Shown here: piece after piece, positions 22,712-33,443 of the stretch
How the letters are laid out: the number at the start of each line of letters is the position of its first letter
Numbering within the stretch: the first letter of the stretch is position 1
Source: Mixophyes australis
Lineage: Eukaryota; Chordata; Amphibia; Anura; Limnodynastidae
Assembly: GCA_036250195.1 (NCBI GenBank)
Contig: JAVHZZ010000011.1
Span: 159,001 to 223,000, forward strand
DNA: 64,000 nt
Direction of reading: 5' to 3'
Notes under the pieces: generated by a model
Seen by the model: the letters and a program-made list of their open reading frames with translations, nothing else
What the model was told of the DNA's origin: nothing
The model's database searches: none
Program-made: the position numbers and the translations under genes

Positions 22712-23340
22712 GAGAGCCTGGACTGTGTGCCCCTTGTGTACAAGAGAGAGACATAAAAGACTGAGTGGCAGCCTGTGTAGGAGAGACCAGGTCAGAGAGA
22801 ACGGCTGTCCAGGTTTAGAGCGAGACAGCCCTGAACGTGGGAAATGTTTTACCAGTGACCAGTAGTATTGAGCATCTGGTGGTGCTCTGTGACGGTCTTA
22901 GCCAGTGGGCTTTTAAAGTAACCCCCACTTCAGAGAGGGAGACTCCTGACCTGGGTGAATTGTGAGGACTACAAACAAAAGGAGGCTTGGGCTCTCACCG
23001 TTGCTCCAGAGATAACCCTCCACAGACGCTGTTGGGACAGATACGGATATTACCTTTGCTGTGAATCAGAGGAAGCCAAGTGCAATTATACGGCTTAAGA
23101 GTTAAACTAGGGGCCTGTAGCGACTGCCCTAGATACAGTGCTATATACTTTGGAAAGCTTAACCAAGAGATCCGCTGTGTTTATCCCTTCTAACTGTAGA
23201 ATCCAAACACCTTGGGATGTTGTTATTGTAGGTATCATTAAACATCCACTGTGAAGTAACCCAGGTAATCAACTCAAGCCCACCACCAGTAGCCATCTTA
23301 ATCCTAGCCGGGCAATAATATGGTTTACGTTATTTGGTTA
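22712..23340 (+). repeat. Interspersed repeat, plus-strand partner
   Basis: The first 170 bp match the inverse of 20,757-20,940. Flanking text to about 23,340 has repeat character, with phrases such as GGGAGACTCCTGACCTGGGT, but the ends are not resolved. Confidence 0.45.
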
Positions 23341-23358
23341 GTCAGTAGGAAATGTGGT

Positions 23359-23384
23359 TATATATATATATATATATATATATG
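23359..23384. repeat. TA microsatellite
   Basis: An uninterrupted run of about 13 TA dinucleotides lies between GGTTA and GCGTTATC. Confidence 0.95.
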
Positions 23385-23504
23385 CGTTATCACCGTTGGC
23401 CTTCACCTGAGGAGCTGCTCCCTGACTCACTGCCGGGTGTCTCTGCTTTGGTTTCTGGTGGGCAGGGTTATGTGTTCATTGGATGGTTGCTCTAGGTAGT
23501 CAAC

Positions 23505-23564
23505 AAAGGGGCAGGAGAAGGACGTATCTCAGAAGAGCTGTCCTTCTTTGCAGCATCTCCTGGC
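23505..23564 (-). pseudogene. SCNM1: Probable SCNM1 internal exon
   Basis: After the acceptor TTTTGTTCCAG the frame continues from the previous exon as PGDAAKKDSSSEIRPSPAP, then meets TAG without a good donor. Its Pro/Ser-rich character suits the low-conservation middle of SCNM1. The 3' boundary is uncertain. Confidence 0.45.
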
Positions 23565-24306
23565 CTGGAACAAAACAGGATAAACCACGGTGGAAAAAAT
23601 GTACACTCATGATTGGACATTATATATGACCCTGAAATAATCAATGCGATTACTGTTCCCATCCATTTGTGGACAGTTGCCATCTTTAAAAAGCTACTTT
23701 GTACAACAAAGCTCTTCTACCTTGCATCATTTTGGGAGCAATGTTGATGTCCAAATTAAACAACTTTGTCGCAGTCTTCTAAAAGTGACTGATTTCCGTT
23801 GATATGCTGCCTTCACCCTGAATCGGGATCACAGACTCAAAGGTAACAAAAATGTATTTCTTGAATAGAAGTAATTTAAGGGATAGTGTTTTGGTAATTA
23901 TTAAGTGGTGGGTGTAGTTAGCATCCCAAACATAAAGTGTTAATGGTCAACAATATAAATTATATCCAGGCGTAAATTTGGAGGAGTCAATAGATGGAAC
24001 ATTAAACTGCAATGTGACCTATATTGAGAACAGGACTTCCAAACAAGCACTCAGCCGTATGGGGATTCAGGCTTCAGCACACAAGCCCTCTCTGTACTCC
24101 CCATTCCAGAGTGATAGAAGATAGAGAAGCCCCACCAGTCTGCAAGGAGAGGGGACAAATAGCATGCAAGGCAGATTTAACCTTAGTTATTTAAAGAATA
24201 TACTGAATATTGTCATTTCAAACACCACTTTTACCCTGTGCTGGACCACTTGCACCAGACAACAGTTGGGCCTCTAGTGTTCTCACTCCCAGCCACAGGT
24301 TGTTAC

Positions 24307-24406
24307 CACTTCCTAGAGCAGCAGCTGTTATATGGCGCAGCCTTCAGCAATGCATGCTGGGTGATCTTCCTGGTCTGTGCAAGCAGAGGAGCGGGAGCCT
24401 TGGGTC
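24307..24406 (-). pseudogene. SCNM1: SCNM1 exon with the QTRKITQHAL block
   Basis: The acceptor CTTCCTGTAG precedes 24,406 and the donor GTAACA follows 24,307. The translation carries APAPLLAQTRKITQHALLK and AAPYNSCCSRK, collinear with the mammalian APLLTQTRLITQSAL…NSCCRRK block. The exon itself shows no stop. Confidence 0.85.
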
Positions 24407-25170
24407 CTACAGGAAGAGAGAGAACAGTATGAGGACATTGCATTATCTATGTTGTATACAGGAGATGAGTGCATGGTTCATCTAATACAAAGGGCTCTGA
24501 ATGTCACAAGGGACAGAAATAGATTTAAATTTTTATTATATTTTTTTTACAACTCTTCAGTAAACCATTTAATTACATTTTTCTTGACGTCCCATTAACA
24601 ATTTTGTTAATTAGTAACAGCCGGTGAATAGTTTTCCCAATAAAGTAATATTTGCAGAGACTGCAGGTGTAACCAATGAACAAGGGAGGACACACATACA
24701 TTACAAATCACTACACAAAACAAGCACGTTCCGATACTTGTCCTACTTGGCCAAGACTCGCCGAGATTACGAATGTTTACTTAGACATAACCAATATTTA
24801 CACAAATTAAAAGTTGTGCATAAATGTACATTATTTACATTTTTTTATTTATTGTTTATGAAACCACAACCATTCCAGGCTTTGTCCAAATATGTTTTGA
24901 CAAGTGGGAGTTGATACGGCTACTAGCTGGAGGGGTCTAATGGAACGTAGCAATGTAACACTTCTCCTTTAAGTAGAGGAAGAAGAAGAGAATCATTTCA
25001 TCACTCCTGAATGTTTGTCAACAGCTGGAAGAGATTTTATTGTCTTATAAATGACAAAACAGAGAATTAAATCGTAAATCCCAAAGCATTTCAGCCACTT
25101 ATAATCCAGAAGCTGAGTGCAGAGCTAGTAATCCTGGATGTATACACTCCGCAACAGACTTGTACTGAAA
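24407..25170. other. SCNM1 intron, no feature
   Basis: AT-rich intron sequence without a recognisable exon or repeat end. Confidence 0.5.
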
Positions 25171-25231
25171 CTGTTCTCCTGCCTCTTCTGCACAGGCATA
25201 CTTCTGGTGGCGACGTTTCTGGATTTCATTC
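25171..25231 (-). pseudogene. SCNM1: SCNM1 exon (NEIQKRRHQ block)
   Basis: It follows the acceptor TCTCCAG next to a minisatellite that fills the intron. The frame reads NEIQKRRHQKYACAEEAGE. Vertebrate SCNM1 has a lysine-rich NE-containing stretch here. The donor is unclear (ACA followed by GTTTCAG), and the phase to the next exon does not fit cleanly. Confidence 0.6.
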
Positions 25232-25234
25232 CTG

Positions 25235-26371
25235 GAGGAGAGATCAGGGGGGGCAGACAGAGTAGCCCTGGAGGAGAGGGGAGATCAGGGGGGGGCGGCA
25301 GACAGAGTAGACCTGGAGGAGAGGGGAGATCAGGGGGGGACACACAGAGTAGACCTGGAGGAGAGGGGATATCAGGGGGACAGACAGAGTAGACCTGGAG
25401 GAGAGGGGAGATCGGGGGGGGGGACACACAGAGTAGACCTGGAGGAGAGGGGATATCAGGGGGACAGACAGAGTAGACCTGGAGGAGAGGGGAGATCAGG
25501 GGGGGACAGAAAGTAGCCCTGGAGGAGAGGGGAGATCAGGGGGGGGGGGGGGACAGACAGAGTAGCCCTGGAGGAGAGGTGAGATCAGGGGGGGACAGAG
25601 TTCTCTCGCTCTCAATACGCTCTCCCCCTTACCTTATCTGGCTCCCCCTGTGCCTGTTCTGTTCTCCCTCCCTTAGGATGTAAGCTCACCTGAGCAGGGC
25701 CCTCTTCCCTCATGTCTCCCTACCTGTTCTTCTGCTCCGTTTTTTGCATCAGCCAGCCTGTAGTTTCTGAAGTATTGGTATTTTTGTTTATTGTTTTGTA
25801 CTGTTTCACCCTGCATAGTCGACTGTTTTGTACTGTGTACGGCGCCGCGGAAACCTTGTGGCGCCTAACAAATAAAGGATAATAATAATAATAGACCTAG
25901 AAAAGAGGGGAGATCAGGGGGGACAGAGTAGACCTGGAGGAGAGTGGAGATCAGGGGGGACAGACAGAGTAGACCTGGAAGAGAGGGGAGATCAGGGGGG
26001 ACAGACAGAGTAGACCTGGAGGAGAGGGGAGATCAGGGGGGACAGACAGAGTAGACCTGGAGGAGAGGGGAGATCAGGGGGACAGACAGAGTAGACCTAG
26101 AGGAGAGGAGAGATTAGGGGAGACAGAGTAGACCTGGAGGAAAGGGGAGATCAGGAGGGACAGGCAGAGTAGACCTGGAGGAGAGGGGAGATCAGGGGGG
26201 ACAGACAGAGTAGACCTGGAGGAGAGGGGAGATCAGGAGGGACAGGCAGAGTAGACCTGGAGGAGAGGGGAGATCAGGGGGGACAGACAGAGTAGACCTG
26301 TAGGAGAGGGGAGATCAGGGGGACAGACAGAGTAGACCTGTAGGAGAGGGGAGATTCAGGGGGACAGACGA
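25235..26371. repeat. ~42-bp minisatellite in a SCNM1 intron
   Basis: About 20 copies of a unit containing ACAGACAGAGTAGACCTGGA and GGAGAGGGGAGATCAGGGG vary by G-run length and a 4-bp CAGA step. The array is split by a LINE 3' tail at 25,601-25,892. Confidence 0.9.
25601..25892 (+). mobile_element. CR1/L2-type LINE 3' tail inserted in the minisatellite
   Basis: It contains GTAAGCTCACCTGAGCAGGG, the typical TACGGCGCCGCGGAAACC and GGCGCCTAACAAATAAAG, and ends in an (AAT)n tail. The minisatellite resumes directly after, so the insertion is younger than the array. No coding part remains. Confidence 0.75.
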
Positions 26372-26380
26372 TTGACTCAC

Positions 26381-26462
26381 AGGTTATGTTTCTTTCCAGA
26401 CCGGTGCACAGTCAGCATGTCAATAGTGTCAAAGACAGGTCTGTGAAGACACACAGGCGTAC
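26381..26462 (-). pseudogene. SCNM1: SCNM1 zinc-finger exon with frameshift
   Basis: The exon starts after TTGTTAG and ends before GTGAGT. Its first codons read YAC in one frame, then CLHRPVFDTIDM and LTVHRSGKKH in another. SCNM1 has C-x2-C followed by PHRPVLDT, so about 5 nt are missing between the two Cys codons. That both breaks the frame and destroys the zinc-binding spacing. Confidence 0.75.
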
Positions 26463-26471
26463 CTAACAATA

Positions 26472-27044
26472 AACACACATCACCATCAGACTCTTAACAA
26501 CGACAGTTTAGTCACATCATTTTACAGAATAAAGACACAACCACGAGTGACGATTTAGATTCATGTACTATTATCAGTGCACACCTTGAATATTTAAAAA
26601 CTGCACGTTGGCTGTAGTACCAGTTATAAACACAATCAAATTTTCTAAAAAGGAAAAGTGCTATGGAAACCCATAGCAACCAATAACATTCTAGTTATCT
26701 TATAGAACATGATAATTAGAATCTGATAGGTTCATATGGCCAACACTTCCACTTTTCCTTTTTAGAAGGTCTAACACATCTACCCCTAAGTCTTGTCTAA
26801 ACAAACGGTTATATATGCAACAACAATAATACAGTGTTGATTGTTTCTGTCACTGTTCTGCTGAGTGATAGGCAGCAGTCTCAGACAGGGAAAAGAAGCT
26901 GCTGCGAAGTCCAATGGTGGAAATATAGTTTTTTGCTTTCCCTTCTCATTACAGTAATTAGAGGATAGTCCAACTGATGTATTTTTGACACAGGATAAAA
27001 ATAGCCCTTAAATCAATTTACTTAATTCCAAGATTATTACATAC
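26472..27044. other. SCNM1 intron, no feature
   Basis: AT-rich sequence. Two short inverted stretches near 26,640-26,680 and 26,740-26,770 share the AAAAAGGAAAAGTG motif and may be a small MITE (roughly 26,630-26,790) of unknown family. Confidence 0.4.
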
Positions 27045-27104
27045 CTTCCATTTTAAGAGCAGGGCTTCATCTTTCTGTATGTAACTGGACAGCAGGTCTG
27101 CAAC
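27045..27104 (-). pseudogene. SCNM1: SCNM1 exon, 5'-truncated
   Basis: The frame VADLLSSYIQKDEALLLK leads to the donor GTATGT. The exon start is not preceded by an acceptor. Instead, unrelated sequence and then gypsy pol begin within about 30 bp. At the 3' end the reading TTA AAA T GGA AG lacks two bases needed to continue to the next exon's YAC. Confidence 0.7.
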
Positions 27105-27134
27105 CCAGTTACATGTACATGTTACATTCTTAAC

Positions 27135-27775
27135 GACTGCAGGGGACTACAGACGTTCTGTCCCAGGTTTTAGTACTGTAGCGAAGCCCCTGACAAATCT
27201 CACAACACTTCCCAAAGTAATGGACTGGACACCTGCGTGTGAGCTGGCATTTCAGTCATTAAATGAGGTCCTGGTTCATGCTCCAGTACTGTTGGCGCCT
27301 AATTATGACAGGAACTTTATTGTGCAAGCTGATACGTCGCTGTACGGGTTGGGAGCAGTACTTAGCCAGGTGGGGCCAGATAGGCAGGAGCACCTTGTGG
27401 CCTATTTGAGCAGAAAACTGCTGAACAGGGAGGTGGGGTATGCCACAATTGAGAAGGAATGTTTGGCCATTGTTTGGGCAGTGAAAAAACGTTATGCTTA
27501 TTTGTATGGATGATATTTTACTGTGATGACTGATCATAATCCTTCAAAGTGGCGGCAACGCACCTCAAGGGAAAATGGCAGACTTTTCAGAGGGAACCTT
27601 GCCCTTAAAATTTATGACTTTGACATAATTCACAAGCAAGGAAAGGCTCACAGCAATGCGGATGGTTTGTCTCGGCAGAAAAAGTCAGATCCCCCAGGTC
27701 ACCACCGATAACCTCAGGAGACTGCGGAACCAGGGACCAAATCATGGGGACATGGCTCACTGGTTGCTCGCATGG
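27135..27775 (+). pseudogene. Ty3/gypsy pol fragment (RT end to RNase H)
   Basis: The translation reads VPGFSTVAKPLTNLT, DWTPACELAFQSL, VQADTSLYGLGAVLSQ, VAYLSRKLLNREVGYATIEK, VMTDHNPSKW and GKAHSNADGLSRQ. These are the connection domain and RNase H of Ty3/gypsy retrotransposons. A TGA at about 27,511-27,513 interrupts the domain after AYLYG. Protease, most of RT and integrase are absent. A polypurine tract (AAGGAGGGGGAGGAG) at 27,778-27,792 precedes the LTR. Confidence 0.85.
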
Positions 27776-27792
27776 ACAAGGAGGGGGAGGAG

Positions 27793-28752
27793 TGTGGCTG
27801 GATCACTTATAAATAACTTATTTGTGGCTGGATCATATAGAAATAATTTATTGCAAAAATGTATTTCAATTAGTGGTGCAGACACCAAAGTATATAATTG
27901 CAAATGCACTTATCGTGTCACATTGGGATGTGTTTTGTTTGGAAATGTCTTCTTTGTGGTTGTAACTTTACTTTGAAAAGTCCCAAGTTAGCAATAGAGT
28001 GGAGATGTGTGTTTGAAACTGTCTAGAGACAGGTAAACTTATGCTAATTAGCCCTGTTCATCACTCAGTGATCAACACGTCTGTTTAGCCTTTATACACA
28101 ATAGAGGGCCGCTACCTTCCTGTCTGGTGTGGCTGCATCACAGATAATGCAAGCAGCAAGTTTTAGCCTATATCAGAGAAGTGTAAATATTGTTAACTTT
28201 GCATTGCATGTAAATCCATGTTTGGGAAAACATATTGTGTCCCGATACTAAAAATGACTCAGATGTGTTGGGGTCAGGGGGGAGGCGTTACCCCCTGCTG
28301 ACATGTATGTCAGAATGTGTATAAAAAGCGAGCTGTTTGAGCATGCAATGTATCATTCCATCTGTACGATTCTGGATGTCGCTAGTACCTTCAACTAGTG
28401 GCTGTTGCTGTCCTTATTTGCCCTGACAGTGGAGCTAATAAAACATAATATTTCTTCAAGAACCTGCTTTGACGACTACTTACCCTGCTGTAAATTCCTG
28501 TGACCTTCAGATTAGACCCAAAGCTAATCCATTCTCCGGTTGTTATGAGGTGGGCCCAGCATTCCAGTACCAACGTTTTGCTCGCTACATGCAGCTATGG
28601 CCAGTGTGATAGGCCAGGGGAAGCCATCCACAGCAACCCTTATCTGAAGGCAAGAGGTCAAGTATACCAGTCCAGGTGTACCAGCAAGGGCATTCCCTAG
28701 GAGCAAGAGTTACCCAGAAGGAAGCGGTTCTAGGTGCCGGTGTAGGAGCCTA
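27793..28752 (+). mobile_element. Putative gypsy LTR after the polypurine tract
   Basis: It starts TGTGGCTGGATC right after the polypurine tract. It holds GTATAAAAAG at about 28,319, followed by a stretch similar to 34,670-34,790, and AATAAA at about 28,437. TTGGTGGCAGCA near 28,753 looks like a primer-binding region. The right border is uncertain, and the LTR may itself hold an insertion. Confidence 0.5.
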
Positions 28753-28864
28753 TTGGTGGCAGCAAGCTCCTCCAATTGAGACAGGAGGGGCAGATTTGGG
28801 ATAAAGAATGGGGACAGTGGCAAAGTAAGCCCAGCCAGTCCCCAGCGACAACTTATAGGGAGCG
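28753..28864 (+). mobile_element. Gypsy leader fragment
   Basis: This 110-bp stretch aligns with 34,846-34,960 (shared AGCCCAGCC and TCCCCAGC). It lies outside the LTR and would belong to the internal leader of a second, lost element. It ends where DIRS sequence begins. Confidence 0.5.
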
Positions 28865-28865
28865 C

Positions 28866-29441
28866 TAGTGGATCAATTCCCTGCTCTAATCCACGAATCC
28901 TGTGGTGGGATTTTGTGCAGAACAGTGGGACCTTGAAGTTCAGATGGAACGCCATGAGGTCTATGACTGGCAGACCACAACACTGAACTAGAAGTTCAAA
29001 CATGTCCCTGTGCAGGGACCACTCTCCTGTATGGACCTTGTTACGACAGAGATAGTCAGCCTCCCAGTTTTCTACCTCTGGGATGAAGATGGCTGAGATC
29101 ACTAGAACATGACATTCCGCCCACAACATTATCTTGGAAGTCTCCTTCATGGCCATGGTGCTGTGGGTGCCTCCCTGATGATTCAGAAAAGCCACTGTTA
29201 TCGTATTATCCAATTGGACCCTCAGCAGCTTGGCCGCCAAAAACTTCTGGGCCAGGACAAGCACTCTGAAAATCGCCCGAAGCTCCAGCAAATTTATGGG
29301 GAGAAGCGCCTCCTGGGGGTCCCAGAGATCATGGAAGCAGAGATCAGCAAAGACCCCTCCCCACCCTGACAAGCTGGCATCTGTTTTCACCAGCTTCCAC
29401 TCCTGGAATGAGTGACTCCTGGACAGATGCGATCGGCTCAT
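28866..29441 (-). pseudogene. DIRS-type RNase H domain
   Basis: The minus-strand frame contains VKTDASLSGWGGVFAD, INLLELRAIFRVL, VQLDNTITVAFLNHQGGTHS and HRIRGLEQGIDPLAL. This is the RNase H block of DIRS retroelements (TDAS.SGWG…LEL.A…DN.T…QGGT.S). The true domain ends near 28,866; the open frame continues antisense into gypsy leader sequence. Confidence 0.8.
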
Positions 29442-30191
29442 CCACCATGTGTGGGACTAGCGCACAGTCGTGGACAGCTCTATCATCGTTTGTCCAGACG
29501 AAGCTGGGATTTTGACCACTTTCGTAACAGCTCCCTCTGGAACGTCCATCAGTGAAATTGTGCAAAGAGCTCCGCCTTGAAAACCGAGAACAATGGTGCC
29601 GAACAATCTCATGCATCGAATGAGGGAGACTTCTCGTTTTGGAAGGAGGTCCCTTGTCTTGGACCAAACCGAGCGGACAATTGTCAGGTTGATGATCCAG
29701 CCATGTGCTTACAGGAAGGTCATAGTAAATTGCAGCTGGTGGGTCAAGACTTGGTAGGTTGGTGCCTTCAACAGTAAGTTGTCCAAGTAATGAAAAACTA
29801 TGACTCCCTGGGAACGGAGAAGGACCGCCATCACCTCATTTGTGATAACCCTTGGGGCAGTAGCTAGGCCAAAGGGTAATGCCCTGAACTGGTAGTGGCC
29901 ATCACGCACCATGAAGTGGAGGAGGCACCAATGTCTCTGCCATATGGAAACATGAAGGGAAGCATCCATTATGTCCAGAGAAGCAAGGAACTCTCCTGCT
30001 TCAATGATCGCAATGACAGACCACAGAGACACCACCATGAAGCTTAGGACTCGCACCCATTTGTTGAGGGTTTTCAAGTTGAGGATGGGCCTGAAGGATC
30101 CATCCGGCTTTAGAACTAGAAAAAGTTTGGCATAAAGCTCAAAACCATTTTCCAGTGCCAGTACTGGAATGATTACCCCATAATCCAACAA
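29344..30191 (-). pseudogene. DIRS reverse transcriptase, frameshifted
   Basis: The frame includes FLVLKPDGSFRPILNLKTLN, SLDIMDASLHV, FRALPFGLATAPRVITNEVM and FHYLDNLLL. The catalytic YxDD motif is YLDN, so the second Asp is lost. The frame shifts between this block and the RNase H block, with remnants in between at 29,344-29,667. The element cannot be active. Confidence 0.8.
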
Positions 30192-30229
30192 TTTCTGAAT
30201 TGCCTCTCAGAGCCTGCGCTGGAGACCCC

Positions 30230-31335
30230 AGGCTGGAAGGCCTGTGGTGAAAAATCAGCAGCGCGGAAAGTGGAGCAGGTTTATAATATATCCGTGAGTG
30301 ACAATCCCCCGAACCCATGAATCAGGGGATTAATTTTTCCTGAAATCGCATGAGATGGACTTCCAACACATTCAAGTGACTGGGAGCCATGTTCCTCATC
30401 TGGTGGACCTGTGACCCAGACATACTCACCCAGGAAGCAGACTGTCCTCTTGCCAGAGCTCCCCACAATCTACTTGAAGTGGCGAAAGGACCTAAACCTG
30501 GGAAACTGGGAAAAAGGGTCTCTCTCTCCCTGGGGCCTTCTCGATAAGCTGGTCTAACAAGGTTCCAAAGGACACCCCATCAAAGGGTGGTGCTTCAAAA
30601 GTCCACGGACCAAGAGTAAAACCATAAAGAGCGTCTAGCTGCTATAAAGAGTACTGAGAGCTCGGATGCAACAGAAATAGCATCCAAGGATGCCTGGCCC
30701 AGAAATTCAGACGCTTCTCTGATATGACCTATTAATGCCAAGTAACTTGGCTCGTGGGCTGTTGTCACGTACGCACTTCTCCTATTGTTCGGCCCAAGTC
30801 TGAATCGCCTTGTTTACCCAGACTGTGGATATGCCCAGTCTGAAAATGCTACCAGCCGCTTCATAAGAAGAGCAGAGCAAGAAATCACATTTCTTGTCCA
30901 AAGCTTCCTTAAGTGAGACCCCACCCTGCACCAGGAGAGTAGTGGTCCTAGTCCACCGGGCAATGGGTGGATTACTATTGGAATGACTTTCCATTTTGCA
31001 GATTCTTCTGTGGGAAGGGAATAAAGAGTTCTGTACTTTCCAGGAATATGAAAACGTTAATCAGACTTTTTCCATGCCTCCGATAGCATATCCATTAACT
31101 GGGGAGATGAAGGGAAACAGATGACCTACTTCTTCTGCCTCTTAAAGAGGGAGAATCCAGCTGAACCCAAGACTGTTGGATACGCAAAGCCTAAAGTCTA
31201 GCAAACACCTAAAACCAAATCATCCACACCCTAGACGGTGGATGATTCCTCCACACTACCTGCGTGTTACACCAGCAGATTCCTTTGGTATTTCACCCTC
31301 TTCCTCTGAGGAGAGATCAGATGTAGAATCTATTG
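30230..31335 (-). pseudogene. DIRS gag-like remnant
   Basis: Pieces such as LSEAWKKSD, TLYSLPTEES, LLVQGGVSLKEALDKKCDFL, AHEPSYLALIGHIREASEFL and QASLDAISVASEL are spread over three frames with several stops. Order and character fit the DIRS gag region upstream of RT. No tyrosine recombinase is visible on either side. Confidence 0.6.
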
Positions 31336-31339
31336 CCTG

Positions 31340-32140
31340 GTGTTATGGCCACCAGTGCGGCATAAACACATAGAACAGGTAGAAGAGGTTTTCACCTTTA
31401 GCAGCCGCCTTTCCGGTAGCGACAGGTTATGCTCACAGATACTCAGATGCCCCCAGGTCTTATGCTCAGATTAGTATGAGTTTACACGGTAGCGCACAGG
31501 TATAGGAGGTTGCACATGGAGTAGCGAAAGGCCAGGTGTCAGCGGACTGGGCAGTGCACCAGAGGAAATGTCAGGTACAGGCAGAAAGATCAAGGCCAAA
31601 AGCACAGGTTCAGGATCCAGGGACAGGCGTAAGATCAGGGTCACTAGCAGAGGTTCAGAATCCGGGTTCAGGCAATAGATCAGGGTCAGAAGCACAGGTT
31701 CAGAGTCCAGGAACAGGCAAAAGTCATACACGGGTAATCAATCTCAGGTTAAACACCAAACACAGGAACAAAGTAGCAGGCAGCAGTACTGGAACAGGAC
31801 GCTATAACCGGCAGTGAGGCCCAGACCTCACTGCCTTAAATAGTACTAAGAGCCAATCAGGACAGAGGAGAACTGGGCTGACAATCAGCCTCAGGAGGCA
31901 GCTAATTAATTACTAGCATAAGTAATAACATAAACCAGGAAGCATGTATAAAAATATAAATTAACCAGTTTAAATCATATGAGAGCTCCCCCTGGTGTTG
32001 GAGGATGTCCCTACACCCTCCTACATCTATGCCACAAGGATAACAGAGCATAGAAACTAAAGCATGCCCCCGGCTGCTAGTTCACTCCAGGATGCGGCGT
32101 ACCGCCACGGCTCGTGACACCTGTGCCGCCTGTGGGACAT
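31340..32140. repeat. Unclassified interspersed repeat
   Basis: It contains direct subrepeats of the type AGCACAGGTTCAGGATCCAG, three times between 31,600 and 31,710. The right end is GC-rich (GTACCGCCACGGCTCGTGAC). Ends near GTGTTATGGCCACC and its partial inverse GTGTCACGAGCC suggest an LTR or a TIR element, but I cannot decide. Confidence 0.4.
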
Positions 32141-32876
32141 GACGTTTACTCGTTGTCCTATGGGATGTGATAAGGTGGCGTTTCAATGAGGAAGAGGCCT
32201 GAGCCAAACCCTGAGCAGACTCAACAAGGCAGATTACTTGCCGAGTCCGTTCAGCAAGTTTGACATTATAAATATAAATAATGGCAAAAGGGGCAATTTG
32301 CCATATACTATTAAAGAAGAGACTAATAGTTTCCCTGGAAATCTGCTGGCTCAGGCTACAGACAGGGATAAGTCTGCACACTCTTCCACACCCACACCCA
32401 CACATAGCACAGGTGGAGCATCTTGGTGCAATCAATTAAGGGAACAGCTAGTGTAGTGCTTGGGAGGAAGCTTAAACAGCTGGACTTGTGCTGTGGTTGG
32501 TGCGACCGATGCTGGAGTTTGGCCGGTGTCCAGTTAGGGGACTAAGTGTCTAGTTAGCGGCAGGGTCGCAGTAAATATTTTGTTTGGTATCATTGCTGAT
32601 CATTGGTATCATCTACTACAGTAGATGTTCATTCCATCCTGACAAGCCTCAATAAAACAGCAGTGGTTAAGCAAACCTGTCAGCAGATTTTGTTTGGCGA
32701 GCTTTTCACAATATATATTTATATAAATATATATCTATATGGTCATTAGATACAGATACTTGATTTATTTTGTAATAAATGTATATAGCTACGCAAGGGC
32801 CCGATTTTTTTGCACAAATGGCTGGTCACCAAATCTGTTTTTATTCTATAGATCCCTTTAACCTAAATATATATAT
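32141..32876. other. No gene seen; AT-rich
   Basis: A minus-strand stretch reading SSLKRHLITSH at 32,160-32,200 faintly recalls a BED finger, but lacks the paired Cys. The 32,710-32,880 part is AT-rich with ATATAT runs. Confidence 0.4.
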
Positions 32877-33443
32877 TGTGGAAAGAGCACCCTTCTTGTG
32901 ACATGGGCACCCTGCAGACATCAGTACGCAGACAGCTTCTTGTTTCAAATCAAATGGTGCTTTATTGTTTGCATCATAATAACAGGAAAATCAAACATCA
33001 GGACACCAGGCAACCTACCACTTACTAGTCCCTGCTTCCCTAACTGGTCACCGGCCACTAGCTGGCACCGGTCACAATGCACATATGCCCAACACAGTCT
33101 TTTACAATTGAGACTCCTCCCACAGCCTTGGCTTGACAGACAGGAGACACTCCTATGTTGCCTTTAAAAGGAGTTCCCTGCAGATGTTCTGTAACCTCTC
33201 TTGATTGTAGACACCTTGTCAGCCTTCTGCTGTTGCTGTGGAAAAGAAAGCTCAGAGCATATAAGAAGAAAAAATCACCTTTCTTACATTTACTTTGTCA
33301 CGTCTCAGACCTGTATGTAACAGAACCTAAGTGCAATGCCATACCTGTGTGTAACTTGATCTGCAGCCTTTTGCCGGCAGACTGTCAGCCAAATAGCTTA
33401 TTCCTCCCTTAGTGCCCTGTGGAAAACCCCTCTCTGTGTTACA
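32877..33443 (-). mobile_element. Probable solo LTR
   Basis: On the minus strand it begins TGTAACACAGAGAGGGG and ends CTCTTTCCACA, the TG…CA termini of LTRs. It holds AATAAAGCACCATTTGATTT as a polyadenylation region at 32,950-32,970. ATAT lies on both sides, but the surroundings are TA-rich, so the 4-bp duplication is weak evidence. No internal retroviral sequence adjoins it. Confidence 0.5.

Larger units (their letters stand above)
20318..27104 (-). pseudogene. SCNM1: Decayed SCNM1 (sodium channel modifier 1) gene copy
   Basis: SCNM1 is a small zinc-finger protein of the minor (U12) spliceosome. Minus-strand segments match it in order: VADLLSSYIQKDEALLL (27,045-27,104), CLHRPVFDTIDMLTVHRSGKKH (26,381-26,462; split here only by description), NEIQKRRHQ (25,171-25,231), APLLAQTRKITQHALL then APYNSCC (24,307-24,406), a possible exon at 23,505-23,564, and GWIPDGTGKWVKDETV (to 20,417). 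Introns are retained, so it is not a processed copy. Damage: no first exon, which is cut off by a gypsy fragment at about 27,107-27,135; a likely 2-nt loss at the end of the second exon; ~5 nt lost between the two zinc-binding Cys; and TAG at 20,363-20,365 where mammals have Glu, before the acidic tail. Identification is strong; loss of function is inferred. Confidence 0.8.

Noticed and set aside
32141..32435. BED-finger or hAT transposase fragment
   Set aside because: Only a short KRHL…H phrase is seen, with no paired Cys or further transposase motif.
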